Translations under genes and position numbers: made by a program
Notes under the pieces: model-generated
Databases searched by the model: none
Told to the model about the DNA's origin: nothing
Seen by the model: only the letters and a program-made list of their open reading frames with translations
Shown here: piece by piece, positions 17,212-24,437 of the stretch
Numbering within the stretch: the first letter of the stretch is position 1
Layout of the letters: each line of letters begins with the position of its first letter
Assembly (NCBI RefSeq): GCF_003001815.1
Contig: NZ_PVMZ01000036.1
Span: forward strand, 1 to 64,000
DNA: 64,000 nt
Origin: Actinoplanes italicus
GTDB lineage: Bacteria > Actinomycetota > Actinomycetes > Mycobacteriales > Micromonosporaceae
Direction: 5' to 3'

Positions 17212-17639
17212 GCGGGGCTCAGCGAGGGCCGGTTGTCGAGGGCGTCGGGGTGGGACCCGGCCGCTCCCTTGTAGCCGGTGTCCGGGCCGAGCCGCTCGCG
17301 GACCGCGGCGAGCAGCTCCATCCGCAGCGGTCCCCGGTGCACCGAGAGCTGCGGCCAGCGGTGACCGGCGTCCAGACCGCGCGGCTCGCTCCAGATCGGC
17401 TGACCGTGCCGGTTGTGGTAGGCGAGCGTGCCTGGCGCCGTTCCGAGGCGGGCGATCCGTTCGCCGAGGCCGAGTTCGGTCAGTTCACGGACGGCGTGCG
17501 GCAGCAGGTTGAGGCCGACGCCGAGCGGGCGCAGCGTGTCGGCCCGATCGTGGACGGCGAGCTCGGGGAAGCCGGCGGCGTGAAGGCTCAGCGCGGTGGC
17601 GAGGCCGCCCATGACGGCGCCCGCGATGACGATCACCAT
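17208..17639 (-). pseudogene. FAD-dependent monooxygenase with large internal deletion
   Basis: 143 residues where about 380-400 are usual. The N-terminal Rossmann FAD-binding segment is present (VIVIAGAVMGGLATALSLHA) and the frame continues through LGVGLNLLPHAVRELTELGL and HRGPLRMELLAAVRERLGPD. It then jumps to GYKGAAGSHPDALDNRPSLSPA, which resembles the extreme C-terminus of PhzS/UbiH-type monooxygenases. This suggests an in-frame loss of the middle, including the NAD(P)H/substrate region. The first glycine of the dinucleotide motif is also altered. It overlaps marR by four bases. Start ATG 17639 is preferred over TTG 17660. It is probably non-functional as an oxygenase. Confidence 0.6.
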
Positions 17640-17645
17640 GGCCGG

Positions 17646-17673
17646 ACAGTTTTGTGACAAACATGTCGGCTGT
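17646..17673. promoter_or_regulatory. Candidate MarR operator upstream of the flavin-gene/marR/hydrolase operon
   Basis: Just upstream of the flavin-gene ATG: palindrome TTTGT-G-ACAAA (17651-17661) overlapping GACA-AACA-TGTC (17656-17667), framed by ACAG (17646-17649) and CTGT (17670-17673). MarR proteins typically bind imperfect palindromes of this size over their own promoters. The assignment is inferred from position and symmetry. Confidence 0.45.
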
Positions 17674-17740
17674 CAACACCGGGGCCGAGCAGCAGCGGCA
17701 GCCGCGCACTACCGTGACGCGTCAACGGCCGCCCGGCCGG

Positions 17741-18388
17741 TCAGTGGTGCGAGGGGTGATCGCCGAGGAGCTTCGTGGCCAGGACCGCGGCCTGGGTGCG
17801 GCGCTCCAGGCCGAGTTTCGCCAGCAGGCTGGAGACGTAGTTCTTGACCGTCTTCTCGGCCAGGAACATGCGGCCGGCGATCTCCCGGTTGGTGAGGCCC
17901 TCGGCGACGAACTCCAGGATCCGGCGCTCCTGATCGGTGAGGGACGCCAACTCGCGGGGCTGCTCGACGCCGTTGCGGATGCGTTCCAGGACGCGCTGGG
18001 TGACGGCCGGGTCGAGCAGGGACTGGCCGGCCGCGACCCGCCGGACCGCGTCGACCAGGTCGGTGCCGCGGATCTGCTTCAGGACGTACCCGGAGGCGCC
18101 GGCCATGATCGCGGCGAAGAGGGCCTCGTCATCCTCGTACGAGGTCAGGATCAGGCCTTTGATCGACGAGTCGACGGCACGCACGTCACGGCAGACGTCG
18201 ATGCCGTTGCCATCCGGCAGGCGGGCGTCGAGGACTGCCACGTCGGGCCGCAGGGCGGGGATGCGCCGGGCCGCCTCCTGGGCGGAGCCGGACTCGCCGA
18301 CCACCTCGATGTCGCCGCCCGCCTGGAGCAGGTCGATGAGGCCGCGGCGGACGACCTCGTGGTCGTCGAGGAGAAAGACTCGGATCAT
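17741..18388 (-). CDS. devR: DosR/DevR-like response regulator (NarL/LuxR type)
   Basis: 215 residues, closely resembling mycobacterial DosR along its length. The receiver has Asp8-Asp9, phospho-acceptor Asp54 in VAVLDARLPDGNGID and Lys104 in SGYVLKQIRG, numbering identical to DosR. The C-terminal LuxR-type HTH reads LTDQERRILEFVAEGLTNREI and ends with AEKTVKNYVSSLLAKLGLERRTQAA, almost the DosR sequence. It is predicted to activate genes under hypoxia, NO or CO from DosR boxes. The cognate heme-type kinase is divergent 67 bp away, and box-like sites lie in that spacer and before the nitroreductase gene. Orthology is a strong inference from similarity plus neighbours. Confidence 0.9.
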   Translation of the reverse strand: MIRVFLLDDHEVVRRGLIDLLQAGGDIEVVGESGSAQEAARRIPALRPDVAVLDARLPDGNGIDVCRDVRAVDSSIKGLILTSYEDDEALFAAIMAGASGYVLKQIRGTDLVDAVRRVAAGQSLLDPAVTQRVLERIRNGVEQPRELASLTDQERRILEFVAEGLTNREIAGRMFLAEKTVKNYVSSLLAKLGLERRTQAAVLATKLLGDHPSHH

Positions 18389-18402
18389 GCCTTCTTTCTA
18401 CC

Positions 18403-18438
18403 TCGGGACGGTCCCGATGACCCAGGGCCGAAGGTCCC
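18403..18438. promoter_or_regulatory. DosR-box-like sites in the devR-devS divergent spacer
   Basis: Two elements. 18403-18417 is a perfect palindrome TCGGGAC-G-GTCCCGA. 18424-18438 reads, on the minus strand, GGGACCTTCGGCCCT; its 14-base core matches the mycobacterial DosR core GGGACTWWAGTCCC at 11 of 14 positions. The second site recurs almost identically before the nitroreductase gene (20098). Likely binding sites for the adjacent DosR-like protein and hence autoregulation. Confidence 0.65.
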
Positions 18439-18455
18439 GGCGATAACCTCGACGC

Positions 18456-20099
18456 GTGGCCGAAGGATCGACTCCCTCGCTAGGGCTGACTCCACTGTCC
18501 CGTGTCCGGCTCGACGAGCTGCTGCAGGAGATGCAGAACCGGGTCGGTGACATCGTCACGAGCCGGGAACGGCTGCGGGCTCTGCTGGACGCGGTCGTCG
18601 GCATCGGCACCGACCTCGATCTGAACAGCACGCTGCAGCGGATCGTGGAGGCGGCTTGCGCGCTGGCCGACGCCCGGTACGGCGCTCTCGGCGTGCTCGC
18701 ACCGGACCGCAACAGCCTGTCCGACTTCGTGACGCACGGCATCGATCCGGCGGTCCACGCGAGGATCGGTGACCTGCCGACCGGCCGGGGTGTGCTCGGC
18801 CTGCTGATCACGGAGCCGACACCGGTCCGCCTGCCGGACATCACCAGACATCCCAATTCGTACGGCTTCCCGCCCAACCACCCGCCGATGCACAGCTTCC
18901 TCGGTGTCCCGGTGCGGACCCGCGACCAGATCTTCGGCAACCTCTACCTGGCCGAGAAGCGGACCGCCGCCCAGTTCACCGACGACGACGAGGAGATCGT
19001 GGTGGCGCTGGCCGCCGCGGCCGGTGTGGCGATCGACAACGCCCGCCTCTACGAGCTGGCCCAGCGGCGGCAGCGCTGGCTGGCCGCCGCCTCGGAGATC
19101 ACCGGCGTGCTCCTGGGCACGGTCAAGCGCACCGAGGCCCTGCGCCTCATCGCCCGGCGCGCCCGTGAGGTGGCCGACGCCGAGATGGTGCTGGTGCTGC
19201 TCTTCGAGAGCGAGGGCGACCGCTACCGGATCGAGGTGGTGGAGGGCGGTGACCCGGCGATGACCGGCAAGGCGCTGCCCGCGTTCGACGACTCGTACCG
19301 TCTCGTGGAGAACCTGCGCGACGCCGCCGAGTGGCCCTGTGCGGTGCCGGACGGCCCGGCCCTGGTCGCGCCGCTGAAGAGCGGCCCGCAGGGTGTGCTG
19401 ATCGTGAGCCGTCCAGCCAGCACCGACGACGCCTCGCTGCTGTCGACCTTCGCCGACCAGGCGGCGCTGGCCCTGGAGCGGGCCCGCGCCCAGGAGGAGC
19501 GGGAGCTGCTGGCCGTCCTGGAGGACCGCGAGCGGATCGCCCGCGACCTGCACGACGTCGTCATCCAGCGGCTGTTCGCGACCGGTATGCAGCTGCAGGG
19601 CGCGATGGCTCCCGGGGTGAGGCCCGAGGTGGTGAACCGGATCAACGCGGCCGTCGACGACCTGGACGCGACGATCAAGGACATCCGCCGGTCGATCTTC
19701 GAGCTGCGGGCGCCGGTGGACGCGACGCTGCGCACCGAGCTGCGGGACACCTGCGACGCGGCGCTGGACACGCTCGGGTTCCGGCCGACCCTGGAGACGA
19801 CGGGACCGGTGGAGAGCGCGGTGCCGGACGACATCGTGCCGGAGCTGATCGCGGTGCTGCGGGAGGCGTTGTCGAACGTGGCCCGGCACGCGCGGGCGAG
19901 CAGCGTGCGGGTCTCCGTCCGGGTGGCCGATCAGCACGTGATCCTGCAGGTGGAGGACGACGGGGTGGGTGTCGACCCGGCCCTGGCACGCGGTGGGGTG
20001 GTGAACATGGGCGAGCGGGCCGGCGATCTGGGCGGCGAGTTCGAGATCGGCCCGCGGCCCGGCGGCGGCTCCCTGGTGACCTGGCGTGTGCCGGTGTAG
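18456..20099 (+). CDS. devS: DosS/DevS-like GAF-GAF sensor histidine kinase
   Basis: 547 residues with two GAF domains (about 50-200 and 215-345) and a HisKA_3-type kinase core. GAF-A contains GFPPNHPPMHSFLGVPVRTRD; the His of the HPPM motif (His142) aligns with the proximal heme ligand His149 of DosS, so oxygen/NO/CO sensing through heme is predicted. The phospho-acceptor is His366 in RERIARDLHDVVIQRLFATG, followed by an HATPase ending DDGVGVDPA and GGGSLVTW. There are no membrane segments. GTG 18456 start. Partner regulator is the divergent devR. The DosR-box-like motif of the next gene overlaps its stop codon. Confidence 0.9.
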   Translation: MAEGSTPSLGLTPLSRVRLDELLQEMQNRVGDIVTSRERLRALLDAVVGIGTDLDLNSTLQRIVEAACALADARYGALGVLAPDRNSLSDFVTHGIDPAVHARIGDLPTGRGVLGLLITEPTPVRLPDITRHPNSYGFPPNHPPMHSFLGVPVRTRDQIFGNLYLAEKRTAAQFTDDDEEIVVALAAAAGVAIDNARLYELAQRRQRWLAAASEITGVLLGTVKRTEALRLIARRAREVADAEMVLVLLFESEGDRYRIEVVEGGDPAMTGKALPAFDDSYRLVENLRDAAEWPCAVPDGPALVAPLKSGPQGVLIVSRPASTDDASLLSTFADQAALALERARAQEERELLAVLEDRERIARDLHDVVIQRLFATGMQLQGAMAPGVRPEVVNRINAAVDDLDATIKDIRRSIFELRAPVDATLRTELRDTCDAALDTLGFRPTLETTGPVESAVPDDIVPELIAVLREALSNVARHARASSVRVSVRVADQHVILQVEDDGVGVDPALARGGVVNMGERAGDLGGEFEIGPRPGGGSLVTWRVPV

Positions 20100-20112
20100 G
20101 ACCTTCGGCCCT
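20098..20112 (+). promoter_or_regulatory. DosR-box-like site upstream of the Acg-type nitroreductase
   Basis: AGGACCTTCGGCCCT, overlapping the devS stop and ending 34 bp before the nitroreductase ATG. It shares an identical 14-mer (GGACCTTCGGCCCT) with the minus strand of the devR-devS spacer site at 18424-18438. Repetition of a 14-mer in two adjacent promoters, both next to DosR-regulon-type genes, supports a real operator. Confidence 0.65.
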
Positions 20113-20146
20113 TAACGCCACGAAAAGCAGACGGCACCGTGGAGGT

Positions 20147-21103
20147 ATGACCCGCTACGACTCGTCCGACCTATGGCGTGCGGCCGCGGCCGGACTCCAG
20201 GCTCCCTCCATGTACAACAGCCAGCCCTGGGCGTTCCGCCTGCGGGACGGCGCCGTCGAGGTGCTCGCGGATCCGGGCCGTCAGCTGACGGTCGCGGACA
20301 ACGCGGGTTGGGCGATGCGGCTGGCGCTGGGCGCCGCCACGTTCAACGCCCGTCTGGCGCTGGCGTGGGCGGGCACCCCGGCCGAGGTGAAACTGCTGCC
20401 GGACAGCACCGAACCGAACCTGATCGCCCGGCTGACCCCGGCGCCGCGCCGGGCGCCCACCTACACCGAACGTGACCTGCACGCCGCGATCGAGCGCCGC
20501 TACAGCAACCGGCAGCCGTTCTGGCCGGACCCGGTGCCGGCGGACGTCCGGGTACGGCTGATCGAGGCGGCCAAGGTCGAGGGCGCCTGGCTGGACCTGC
20601 TGGTCGGGATGACCGCGCTGACCGGTTTCTCGGAGATCGCGCACAGCGCCGACCGGGTGCTGCGCCGCGATTCCCGTTACCAGGCCGAGCTGGTCGCCTT
20701 CACGGACACCGGCTCGGCGTCCGAGGGCATCCCGGAGCTGGCCGCCGCCACGGTGACCGAGGCACAGGACCTGATTCCGCAGCGCAACTTCGGCGGGCGG
20801 CGGCGCGCGCCGGGCCGGGACTACGAGCCGGAGCCGCTGGTCGGCATCCTGGGAACGGCCGGCGACCGCAAGCTCGACCAGCTGATGGCCGGTCAGGCGC
20901 TGCAGCACGTGCTGCTCACCGCCACCGAGGCGGGCCTGGCCAGTTCGCTGATCTCGCAGCCGATCGAGGTGCCGACGGCCCGCGACCAGCTGCGGCGTTC
21001 GCTGGGCCGCTCGGGGTTCCCGCAGATCGCGTTCCGGATCGGGTTCGGCCAGCCGGGTCACCCGTCCCCGCGTCGCGAGGTGGCGGACGTCCTGGTGGGG
21101 TGA
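20147..21103 (+). CDS. Acg-family nitroreductase-like flavoprotein
   Basis: 318 residues. It starts LWRAAAAGLQAPSMYNSQPWAFRLRDG, the Acg/nitroreductase opening (APSxxNxQPW) for FMN contact, and contains the split-domain layout with RRYSNRQPFWPDPVPADV and LQHVLLTATEAGLASSLISQPIEV. Acg-type proteins (for example mycobacterial Rv2032) are DosR-regulon members whose function is unclear; some bind FMN but cover the active site with a lid and lack reductase activity. ATG 20147 has a perfect GGAGG at 20141-20145, which sets the start. It lies immediately after devS, behind a DosR-box-like site. Confidence 0.88.
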   Translation: MTRYDSSDLWRAAAAGLQAPSMYNSQPWAFRLRDGAVEVLADPGRQLTVADNAGWAMRLALGAATFNARLALAWAGTPAEVKLLPDSTEPNLIARLTPAPRRAPTYTERDLHAAIERRYSNRQPFWPDPVPADVRVRLIEAAKVEGAWLDLLVGMTALTGFSEIAHSADRVLRRDSRYQAELVAFTDTGSASEGIPELAAATVTEAQDLIPQRNFGGRRRAPGRDYEPEPLVGILGTAGDRKLDQLMAGQALQHVLLTATEAGLASSLISQPIEVPTARDQLRRSLGRSGFPQIAFRIGFGQPGHPSPRREVADVLVG

Positions 21104-21121
21104 AGATCATCACTGGCCCAG

Positions 21122-21138
21122 TTGCCAACTATATGCAA
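21122..21138. promoter_or_regulatory. Nur-box-like operator before the Ni/Co transporter
   Basis: TTGCCA-ACTAT-ATGCAA matches the 6-N5-6 layout of the Streptomyces Nur (nickel-responsive Fur-family repressor) box, tTGCaa-N5-ttGCAA, keeping TTGC and GCAA in both halves. A TATATT hexamer at 21156-21161 could be a -10 element, with TGCAAC (21134-21139) as -35 inside the box. Binding would repress the transporter when nickel is plentiful. No nur gene is in the window. Confidence 0.6.
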
Positions 21139-21185
21139 CAACCATAGACGGCGAATATATTGGCGCCATGGACGACGTGCAGGCG

Positions 21186-21869
21186 ATGCACATCGCGAAC
21201 GGGATCATCAACGGCCCCGTCTCGGCGATCTTCATGGTGATAGCGGTGGCGGGCCTGGCGGTGTGCGTCTGGCGCGCCAAGATCGACCTCGACGACCGGC
21301 TGGCCCCGATGGCCGGTCTGGTGGCGGCGTTCATCTTCGCCGTGCAGATGCTCAACTTCGGCGTGCTGCCCGGTGTCTCCGGGCACCTGCTCGGCGGCAC
21401 CCTGGCGGTGATCCTGGTCGGGCCGTGGGTGGGCGCGCTCTGCGTGGCCACCGTGCTGATCGTCCAGTGCCTGATCTTCAGCGACGGGGGCCTGACCGCA
21501 CTCGGGCTCAACATCACCAACATGGCGCTGATCGGCGCCGCCGCGGCGTACGTCCTCGTCGCCCTTCTTCTCCGGGTCCTGCCGCGGACCACCGCCGGGC
21601 TCGGTGCGACCGCGCTGATCGCCTCGGTCATCGGTGTCGTGCTCGCGTCGATGGGCTTCGTCGCCGAATACGCCCTGGGCGGCACCACCGAGCTGTCGCT
21701 GGGCGGGATCGCCGCGACCCTGGCCGGTGTGCACACCCTGATCGGCATCGGTGAGGGCCTGATCGCCGCGACCACCGTGGTGACCGTGGCCAAGGTCCGC
21801 CCCGACCTGGTCTACGCGCTGCGCGCCTTCCGCAAGCCGACCTACGCGAAAGCGGGATCCGCGGCATGA
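21186..21869 (+). CDS. Energy-coupling Ni/Co transporter substrate-specific component (CbiM/NikM)
   Basis: A membrane protein of about 227 residues with some six hydrophobic segments. From ATG 21186 it begins Met-His-Ile-Ala-Asn-Gly. In CbiM/NikM the N-terminal Met amine and His2 coordinate the metal, so this start is preferred over ATG 21168, which would add six residues (MDDVQA) and bury the site. Other family features are MLNFGVLPGVSGHLLGG and GPWVGALC. It captures Ni(II) or Co(II) and works with the small PDGLE protein, CbiQ and CbiO encoded next. Nickel is favoured because of the upstream Nur-like box. Confidence 0.88.
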   Translation: MHIANGIINGPVSAIFMVIAVAGLAVCVWRAKIDLDDRLAPMAGLVAAFIFAVQMLNFGVLPGVSGHLLGGTLAVILVGPWVGALCVATVLIVQCLIFSDGGLTALGLNITNMALIGAAAAYVLVALLLRVLPRTTAGLGATALIASVIGVVLASMGFVAEYALGGTTELSLGGIAATLAGVHTLIGIGEGLIAATTVVTVAKVRPDLVYALRAFRKPTYAKAGSAA

Positions 21870-22201
21870 AGAAGTTCCTGATCGGCGGCCTGCTCGTGGC
21901 CCTGCTGCTGGCGGGCGTCGTCTCCAGCTTCGCGTCCGGCAGCCCGGACGGCCTCGACCACGCCGCCCGCGAGGGCTGCACCTTCAACGCCGACGACGAG
22001 ATCACCGGCGGCACCTGCATGGCCCAGCAGGAGCAGGATCACCAGCTCGCCGGCAGCCCGCTCGCCGACTACGCGCTGCGCGGCATCGACAACGAGTACC
22101 TCGCGACCGGTCTGTCCGGCGTGATCGGCGTGCTGGTCACTTTCGCGATCGGCGGCGGCCTCTTCTGGGTGCTGCGCCGCCGGCCCCGGGCCGACGGGTG
22201 A
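21866..22201 (+). CDS. PDGLE-domain accessory subunit of the Ni/Co transporter (CbiN/NikN-like)
   Basis: 111 residues with two membrane helices, at the N-terminus (about 4-23) and near the C-terminus (about 82-102), and an extracytoplasmic loop. The motif SPDGLDHAA is the variant of the PDGLE signature of NikN-type small subunits that help load metal into CbiM/NikM. The loop has two cysteines, one in EGCTF and one in GTCMA, that could ligand metal or pair. It overlaps the upstream gene and CbiQ by four bases each (ATGA, GTGA), so the three membrane subunits are co-translated. Confidence 0.85.
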   Translation: MKKFLIGGLLVALLLAGVVSSFASGSPDGLDHAAREGCTFNADDEITGGTCMAQQEQDHQLAGSPLADYALRGIDNEYLATGLSGVIGVLVTFAIGGGLFWVLRRRPRADG

Positions 22202-22947
22202 ACTCGCTGCACCTGAGCGGGACGAGCCCGGTGCACCGGCTCTCCCCCGAGGCGAAGGTCGTGGCGGTGCTGCTCTTCACCGTCGTCGTGGTGCTCACGC
22301 CGCGCGAGGAGTTCGCCGCGTTCGCCGGGTACGCGGTCCTGCTCGCCGTGGTCGCGGCCGTCGCCCGGGTACCGGCCGGATGGCTGCTCAAGCGGACCAC
22401 GATCGAGCTGCCGTTCGTGCTGCTCGCGGTTCTGCTGCCGTTCTTCGGTCACGGCGCGCGGGTCGACTGGCTGGGCCTGTCGCTGTCGGTCGAGGGCCTG
22501 TACGGCGCGTGGAACATCTTCGCCAAGGGCACCCTGGGCGTGCTCGCGTCGCTGCTGCTCGCCGCCACCACCACGGCCCGAGACCTGATCCACGGCCTGG
22601 ACCGGCTGCGCTGCCCGACCGTGATCACCCAGATCATGACGTTCATGCTGCGCTACGTCGACGTGCTGATCGACGACGCCCGCCGGATGCGGATCGCCCG
22701 GCTGTCGCGCGGCTACGACCCCCGGTTCCTCTGGCAGGTCAAGGCGTTCGCGGTCGGGGTCGGCGCGCTGTTCCTGCGGTCCTACGAGCGTGGCGAGCGG
22801 GTCTACCTGGCGATGCTGTCGCGCGGTTACGCCGGCCGGCTCCCGTCGCCTGCCGCCGGCCCGGCCGCCGCCCGCGAGTGGGCGTTCTCGTCGGCCCTGC
22901 CGGTCGCGGCCGCCGGGATCGCCGTCGCGGCGGCCGTCCTAGCATGA
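22198..22947 (+). CDS. cbiQ: Energy-coupling factor transmembrane protein CbiQ
   Basis: 249 residues; the T component that links the ATPase to the substrate subunit. It opens with LSGTSPVHRLSPEAKVVAVL, has four to five membrane helices, and carries two coupling-helix motifs of the A-R-G type (RIARLSRGYDPRF and AMLSRGYAGRL) that contact CbiO. Start GTG 22198 overlaps the PDGLE gene by four bases. The ATPase follows after four bases. Confidence 0.9.
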   Translation: MNSLHLSGTSPVHRLSPEAKVVAVLLFTVVVVLTPREEFAAFAGYAVLLAVVAAVARVPAGWLLKRTTIELPFVLLAVLLPFFGHGARVDWLGLSLSVEGLYGAWNIFAKGTLGVLASLLLAATTTARDLIHGLDRLRCPTVITQIMTFMLRYVDVLIDDARRMRIARLSRGYDPRFLWQVKAFAVGVGALFLRSYERGERVYLAMLSRGYAGRLPSPAAGPAAAREWAFSSALPVAAAGIAVAAAVLA

Positions 22948-22951
22948 CCTC

Positions 22952-23713
22952 ATGACCGCGGCGCTCAAGATCACCGGCCTGACGTTCGCCTACCCGGACG
23001 GGCGGCAGGCACTGCACGGCGTCGACCTCACCCTCGCCCCCGGCGAGCGGGTCGCGCTGCTCGGGCCCAACGGCGCCGGCAAGACCACCCTGGTGCTGCA
23101 CCTCAACGGCATCCTGCACGGCGGCGAGGGCAGGGTGGAGATCGGCGGCCTGACGGTCACGCCCGGCGATCGCAAGGCGATCACCGAGATCCGCCGCCGG
23201 GTCGGCGTCGTCTTCCAGGACCCCGACGACCAGCTGTTCATGCCGACGGTCGCCGAGGACGTGGCTTTCGGCCCGGCCAATCTGGGTGTACGGGGTGACG
23301 AGCTCGACAACCGCGTCACCGAGGCACTCACCGCGGTCGGCATGCTGGAGCACCGCGACCAGATCCCGCACCATCTGTCGTTCGGCCAGCGACGCCGGGT
23401 GGCCGTGGCGACGGTGCTGGCGATGCGCCCGGAGATCCTGGTGCTCGACGAGCCGTCGTCGAACCTCGACCCGGCCAGCCGGCGCGAGCTGGCCGAGATC
23501 ATCGAGTCGTTGCCGGTGACCGTGCTGATGGTGACGCACGATCTGCCGTACGCGCTGGAGCTGTGCCCCCGCTCGGTGATCCTGGACGCCGGCCGGATCG
23601 TCGCCGACGCCCCCACCGGCGAGCTGCTGGCCGACCGCGACCTGATGGCCGCGCACCGCCTGGAGCTCCCGTTCGGCTTCGACCCCGCGACGGTTCGCCG
23701 CGGGGTCGCGTAG
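22952..23713 (+). CDS. cbiO: Energy-coupling factor ATPase CbiO
   Basis: 253 residues. Complete ABC ATPase: Walker A GPNGAGKTT (about 46-54), Q-loop VVFQDPDDQLFMPTVAEDV (the ECF-type DDQLF), signature LSFGQRRRVAVA and Walker B ILVLDEPSSNLDP. The signature is LSFGQ rather than LSGGQ, common in CbiO. It energises Ni/Co uptake with the three preceding proteins. No second ATPase is present, so it would act as a homodimer. ATG 22952 lies four bases after the cbiQ stop. Confidence 0.92.
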   Translation: MTAALKITGLTFAYPDGRQALHGVDLTLAPGERVALLGPNGAGKTTLVLHLNGILHGGEGRVEIGGLTVTPGDRKAITEIRRRVGVVFQDPDDQLFMPTVAEDVAFGPANLGVRGDELDNRVTEALTAVGMLEHRDQIPHHLSFGQRRRVAVATVLAMRPEILVLDEPSSNLDPASRRELAEIIESLPVTVLMVTHDLPYALELCPRSVILDAGRIVADAPTGELLADRDLMAAHRLELPFGFDPATVRRGVA

Positions 23714-23721
23714 CCGGGGTC

Positions 23722-24174
23722 TCAGGCGGCCTTCGAGAGGGGTGCCGCCTCGCGCAGGCCGCTCACCAGCGCCTGCCAGGTCTGCGGGCCGACCACGCCG
23801 TCGACCTCGATCGTCGTGCCACTGCCGCGGATGGTCCGCTGGAGATCGCGGATCGCCGCCTCGGTCTTGGGCCCGTAGATGCCGTCGGCACCGTCGAGGG
23901 CGAATTCCTCCTGCAGTCCGCGCACCGCGCTGCCCCGCATCCCGGGCCGTACCGGTACCAGAAGCGCATGCCACGTGGCGGCATCGACCACCCCGTCGTC
24001 GGGCAGGTTCTTGGCCCGCTGAACGGCGCGTACCGCGTCGCCGGTCTCGGAGCCGAAAACGCCGTCAACGGTGACCGTGTGACCGTGGGCGAGCAGCAGG
24101 TACTGCAGTGTCTGCACCGGGTGGTCAGTGGAGCCCTGCCGGGTCGTCGGCCAGGGGTTCAGGGTGGCGGGCAT
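23722..24174 (-). CDS. Peptidoglycan-binding domain protein (two PG_binding_1 repeats)
   Basis: 150 residues with two consecutive peptidoglycan-binding repeats: VQTLQYLLLAHGHTVTVDGV with FGSETGDAVRAVQRAKNLPDDG, and VRGLQEEFALDGADGIYGPK with TEAAIRDLQ, the second ending VDGVVGPQTWQALVSG. No catalytic domain is attached. No signal peptide is evident from ATG 24174, so export, if any, is non-classical or the start is further upstream. AAGGGGA precedes ATG 24174. It is convergent with cbiO, with eight bases between. It may bind cell wall or act as a phage/toxin-like accessory; function unassigned. Confidence 0.75.
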   Translation of the reverse strand: MPATLNPWPTTRQGSTDHPVQTLQYLLLAHGHTVTVDGVFGSETGDAVRAVQRAKNLPDDGVVDAATWHALLVPVRPGMRGSAVRGLQEEFALDGADGIYGPKTEAAIRDLQRTIRGSGTTIEVDGVVGPQTWQALVSGLREAAPLSKAA

Positions 24175-24329
24175 ACGGGGATCCCCTTCCTCATCGTCGA
24201 GCGACGGGTATGTGCTCCCCTCACTTTCGCTGCCCGCGCCGATGATTGAAAGGGTGAGACAGGTCTCGACCGCAGTTTCGCAAGAAATCATTTCCGGCGG
24301 CTGACCGATTCGCGAACTCCAATAGGCGA

Positions 24330-24361
24330 ACCGCGCGCGAATCTGTTAATTCGCGCGCGGT
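24330..24361. terminator. Perfect 13-bp hairpin downstream of phosphoketolase
   Basis: ACCGCGCGCGAAT (24330-24342), six-base loop, ATTCGCGCGCGGT (24349-24361). It lies 77 bp beyond the phosphoketolase stop (minus strand). No T-tract follows on either strand. The rest of the 24175-24437 spacer holds the probable promoter of the peptidoglycan-binding gene and no further gene. Confidence 0.6.
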
Positions 24362-24437
24362 AACGCTCATCTACGTGCACCCTGCAGTGGGATTTCCCAC
24401 CGCCGTGAACACCACCGGGATCGGCTCAGTGTTCGGC

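Noticed and set aside
21104..21185. Cobalamin riboswitch before the CbiM-type gene
   Set aside because: The spacer is only about 64-82 bp, too short, and no B12-box-like sequence was seen; a Nur-type box fits better.
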